From: Bacillota bacterium
GTDB taxonomy: Bacteria; Bacillota; UBA5301; JASBVW01
Length of the DNA: 6,722 bases
Direction of reading: 5' to 3'
Assembly: GCA_029961005.1 (NCBI GenBank)
Contig: JASBVW010000076.1
Location: 1 to 6,722 of the forward strand
Positions 5,562-6,722 of the stretch are shown one piece after another (position 1 is the stretch's first letter; every line of letters starts with the position of its first letter). The position numbers and the translations under genes are program-made. Below the pieces are notes generated by a model that saw nothing but the letters and a program-made list of their open reading frames with translations, did not search any database and was not told the DNA's origin.

Positions 5562-6722
5562 ATGGACGAGCCCCTTTTTCTCCTTCTCATCCCCGCTATA
5601 CTCAGCCTGCACCTGGGGCTGCACGTCTACTGGGGGAACCGCTCTTCCCCGATCAACCGGATTATTTTGCTCATCAGCCTTCTGGTTGCTCTGTGGCAGC
5701 TGGAAAATGCCTTGCTCATTCTGGGAGGTCCTTCCTGGGCTGCGCTTGCGTCTTTGGCCAGGGCGGGAGGGGTCTTCCTGGCCCCTTCCTTTCTGCATTT
5801 GGCTCTTTTGCTGGCCCCTTCCCAGCGCCGGCAGAAAAAAGAGGCTTTATTGACTTTCGGATATGGATTGGGAGTGGCGTTTTATCTGGCGGGCGTTGAT
5901 CCCCACGGCCTCCTCAGGCTGGTCTTACCCGGCCTCTCCCATGGGCCTGATCTGGCGTTCCCGATCTGGGTTCTTTATGGTTTGTATTTTGCCTCGTGCG
6001 TGGGTGCGGGCTGGTGCATCCTCTGGCGGGAATGGTCCCGGCAGCAAGAACCAAAGGTGCGGCAGCGCCTCCTCCTGACCGGTCTGGCCGCCCTGGCTGC
6101 GCTGGCGATGGGGGCGGTGAGCTGCGTCGATCCCGCTTCCCCTGCCTTCGCCCTCTTGACCGTCCTCTCCACCCTCTGCTACCTCTTCCTCCTGGCTTGG
6201 AACGTCTGGCGCTATGGTTTAGCCGATTTAAGCCTCTTTATGCGGCAGAATGCCGTTTACTCTCTGGCTTTGAGCGGAGTGGCGGGGTTGTATTTTCTCT
6301 TCGCCTTGTGGGGCGGCCGGTTTCTGGAGAACGCCTTTCATTTGGAAAAGCACTCCTCATCTCTCCTGGCGGCTCTGGCGGTCTCTCCCACCTTTTATCC
6401 GGTCAAAGAATACCTGGAAGGGAAGCTCCGGCAATTTTTCCCTTTGCCGCGTGATCGCTGCCATGAGGCGCTCAAAGCTTTGGCCGTTGAGGTGAGCGGC
6501 TTCTTGTCTTTGGACGACCTGGTGCACTTTATCGGGCGCCGCCTGGTGGAACTTTTAGACCTGACCGGGGTTTGCCTGCTCTACTTCCCGCCGGCAGGAC
6601 CTGCTTTGAAGTGGTCGGCTGTACTGGAGGAAGGCTCCCTGCGCTGGTCGCGAGAAGAGCGCCCGGATCACCACCCTGGCGGTTGTACGCGAGAAGGGGA
6701 GCGGTCGCTCCTGGAGCTGCCC
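5562..6722 (+). CDS. Multi-span membrane sensor with GAF-like domain, probable histidine kinase (3' end outside window)
   Basis: The frame is open from ATG at 5562 to the window end: 387 codons without a stop. Stop TAG at 5526-5528 closes the frame upstream and no other start lies between. AGGTG 5 bases before the ATG is a modest ribosome site. The N-terminal ~250 residues are strongly hydrophobic, with spans near 4-24, 33-54, 66-86, 96-111, 132-155, 168-187, 193-213 and 231-251. The PSFLHLALLLAPSQRR segment (75-90) is typical of histidine-kinase N-terminal 7TM sensor regions. The region 220-330 (LSLFMRQNAVYSLALSG, a further hydrophobic stretch at 267-280, YLEGKLRQFF, then EALKALAVEVSGFLSLDDL) follows the membrane-to-GAF linker of clostridial kinases. 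From about 315 a GAF-like domain begins. The output module (HisKA/HATPase, GGDEF or PP2C phosphatase) is not visible, so histidine kinase is the likeliest reading, not proven. The gene may be co-transcribed with the SIMPL gene 116 bases upstream. Confidence 0.75.
   Translation, partial: MDEPLFLLLIPAILSLHLGLHVYWGNRSSPINRIILLISLLVALWQLENALLILGGPSWAALASLARAGGVFLAPSFLHLALLLAPSQRRQKKEALLTFGYGLGVAFYLAGVDPHGLLRLVLPGLSHGPDLAFPIWVLYGLYFASCVGAGWCILWREWSRQQEPKVRQRLLLTGLAALAALAMGAVSCVDPASPAFALLTVLSTLCYLFLLAWNVWRYGLADLSLFMRQNAVYSLALSGVAGLYFLFALWGGRFLENAFHLEKHSSSLLAALAVSPTFYPVKEYLEGKLRQFFPLPRDRCHEALKALAVEVSGFLSLDDLVHFIGRRLVELLDLTGVCLLYFPPAGPALKWSAVLEEGSLRWSREERPDHHPGGCTREGERSLLELP

Noticed and set aside
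5530..5853. Plus-strand frame starting ATG at 5530, and the later out-of-frame frame at 5996-6454
   Set aside because: Both are out of frame with the 387-codon membrane-sensor frame, which has coherent transmembrane spans and linker motifs. The ATG at 5530 lacks a ribosome site.

Overview
The window reads like chromosome of a GC-rich, Shine-Dalgarno-using bacterium. The most likely source is an anaerobic, possibly thermophilic member of the Bacillota (Clostridia / Ammonifex / Moorella-type). This is inferred from three things: strong AGGAGG-type ribosome sites with GTG starts, a two-gene minimal SufC-SufB pair typical of strict anaerobes, and a multi-membrane-span plus GAF sensor of clostridial style. 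No rRNA or other taxonomic marker is present, so the assignment is soft. Coding density is very high. I see no tRNA, CRISPR array or insertion sequence.

Bases 1-2793 (+ strand) are the end of a surface-polysaccharide operon. It holds the C-terminal part of a GT4-type glycosyltransferase, a complete paralogous GT4 glycosyltransferase, and a polytopic O-antigen ligase/polymerase-like membrane protein. The genes are separated by 11 and 3 bases, and each downstream Shine-Dalgarno sequence overlaps or precedes the previous stop codon, so they are almost certainly co-transcribed and probably translationally coupled. The two glycosyltransferases look like an old tandem duplication. Together they would add sugars to a lipid-linked glycan, and the membrane protein would polymerise it or transfer it to an acceptor.

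Bases 2814-4500 (- strand) converge on that operon and hold a compact iron-sulfur cluster assembly operon: sufC (ABC ATPase) followed by a short SufB/SufD-family scaffold. The two genes overlap by 23 bases, and the scaffold's ribosome site lies inside the sufC reading frame. No SufD, SufS, SufU or SufE lies in the window, so this resembles the minimal SufBC (SMS-type) system of archaea and anaerobic bacteria.

Bases 4501-4686 are a divergent intergenic region. It has a reasonable sigma-A-like promoter for sufCB and, on the + strand, a possible 17-codon leader ORF with a strong ribosome site directly before the next gene. Bases 4687-5445 (+) encode a membrane-anchored SIMPL-domain (DUF541, YggE-like) protein. 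A 116-base spacer then carries three related GGA-N2-TCC octamers and an 8-bp hairpin. From 5562 to the window end runs an incomplete membrane sensor: a multi-span N-terminus followed by the beginning of a GAF-like domain. Its output domain lies outside the window.

Most of the window belongs to known families. The points most worth a second look are the Cys-containing tail of SufC overlapping the sufB start, the possible leader peptide, the iterated octamers upstream of the sensor, and the tandem glycosyltransferases next to an O-antigen-ligase-like protein in a probable Bacillota host.
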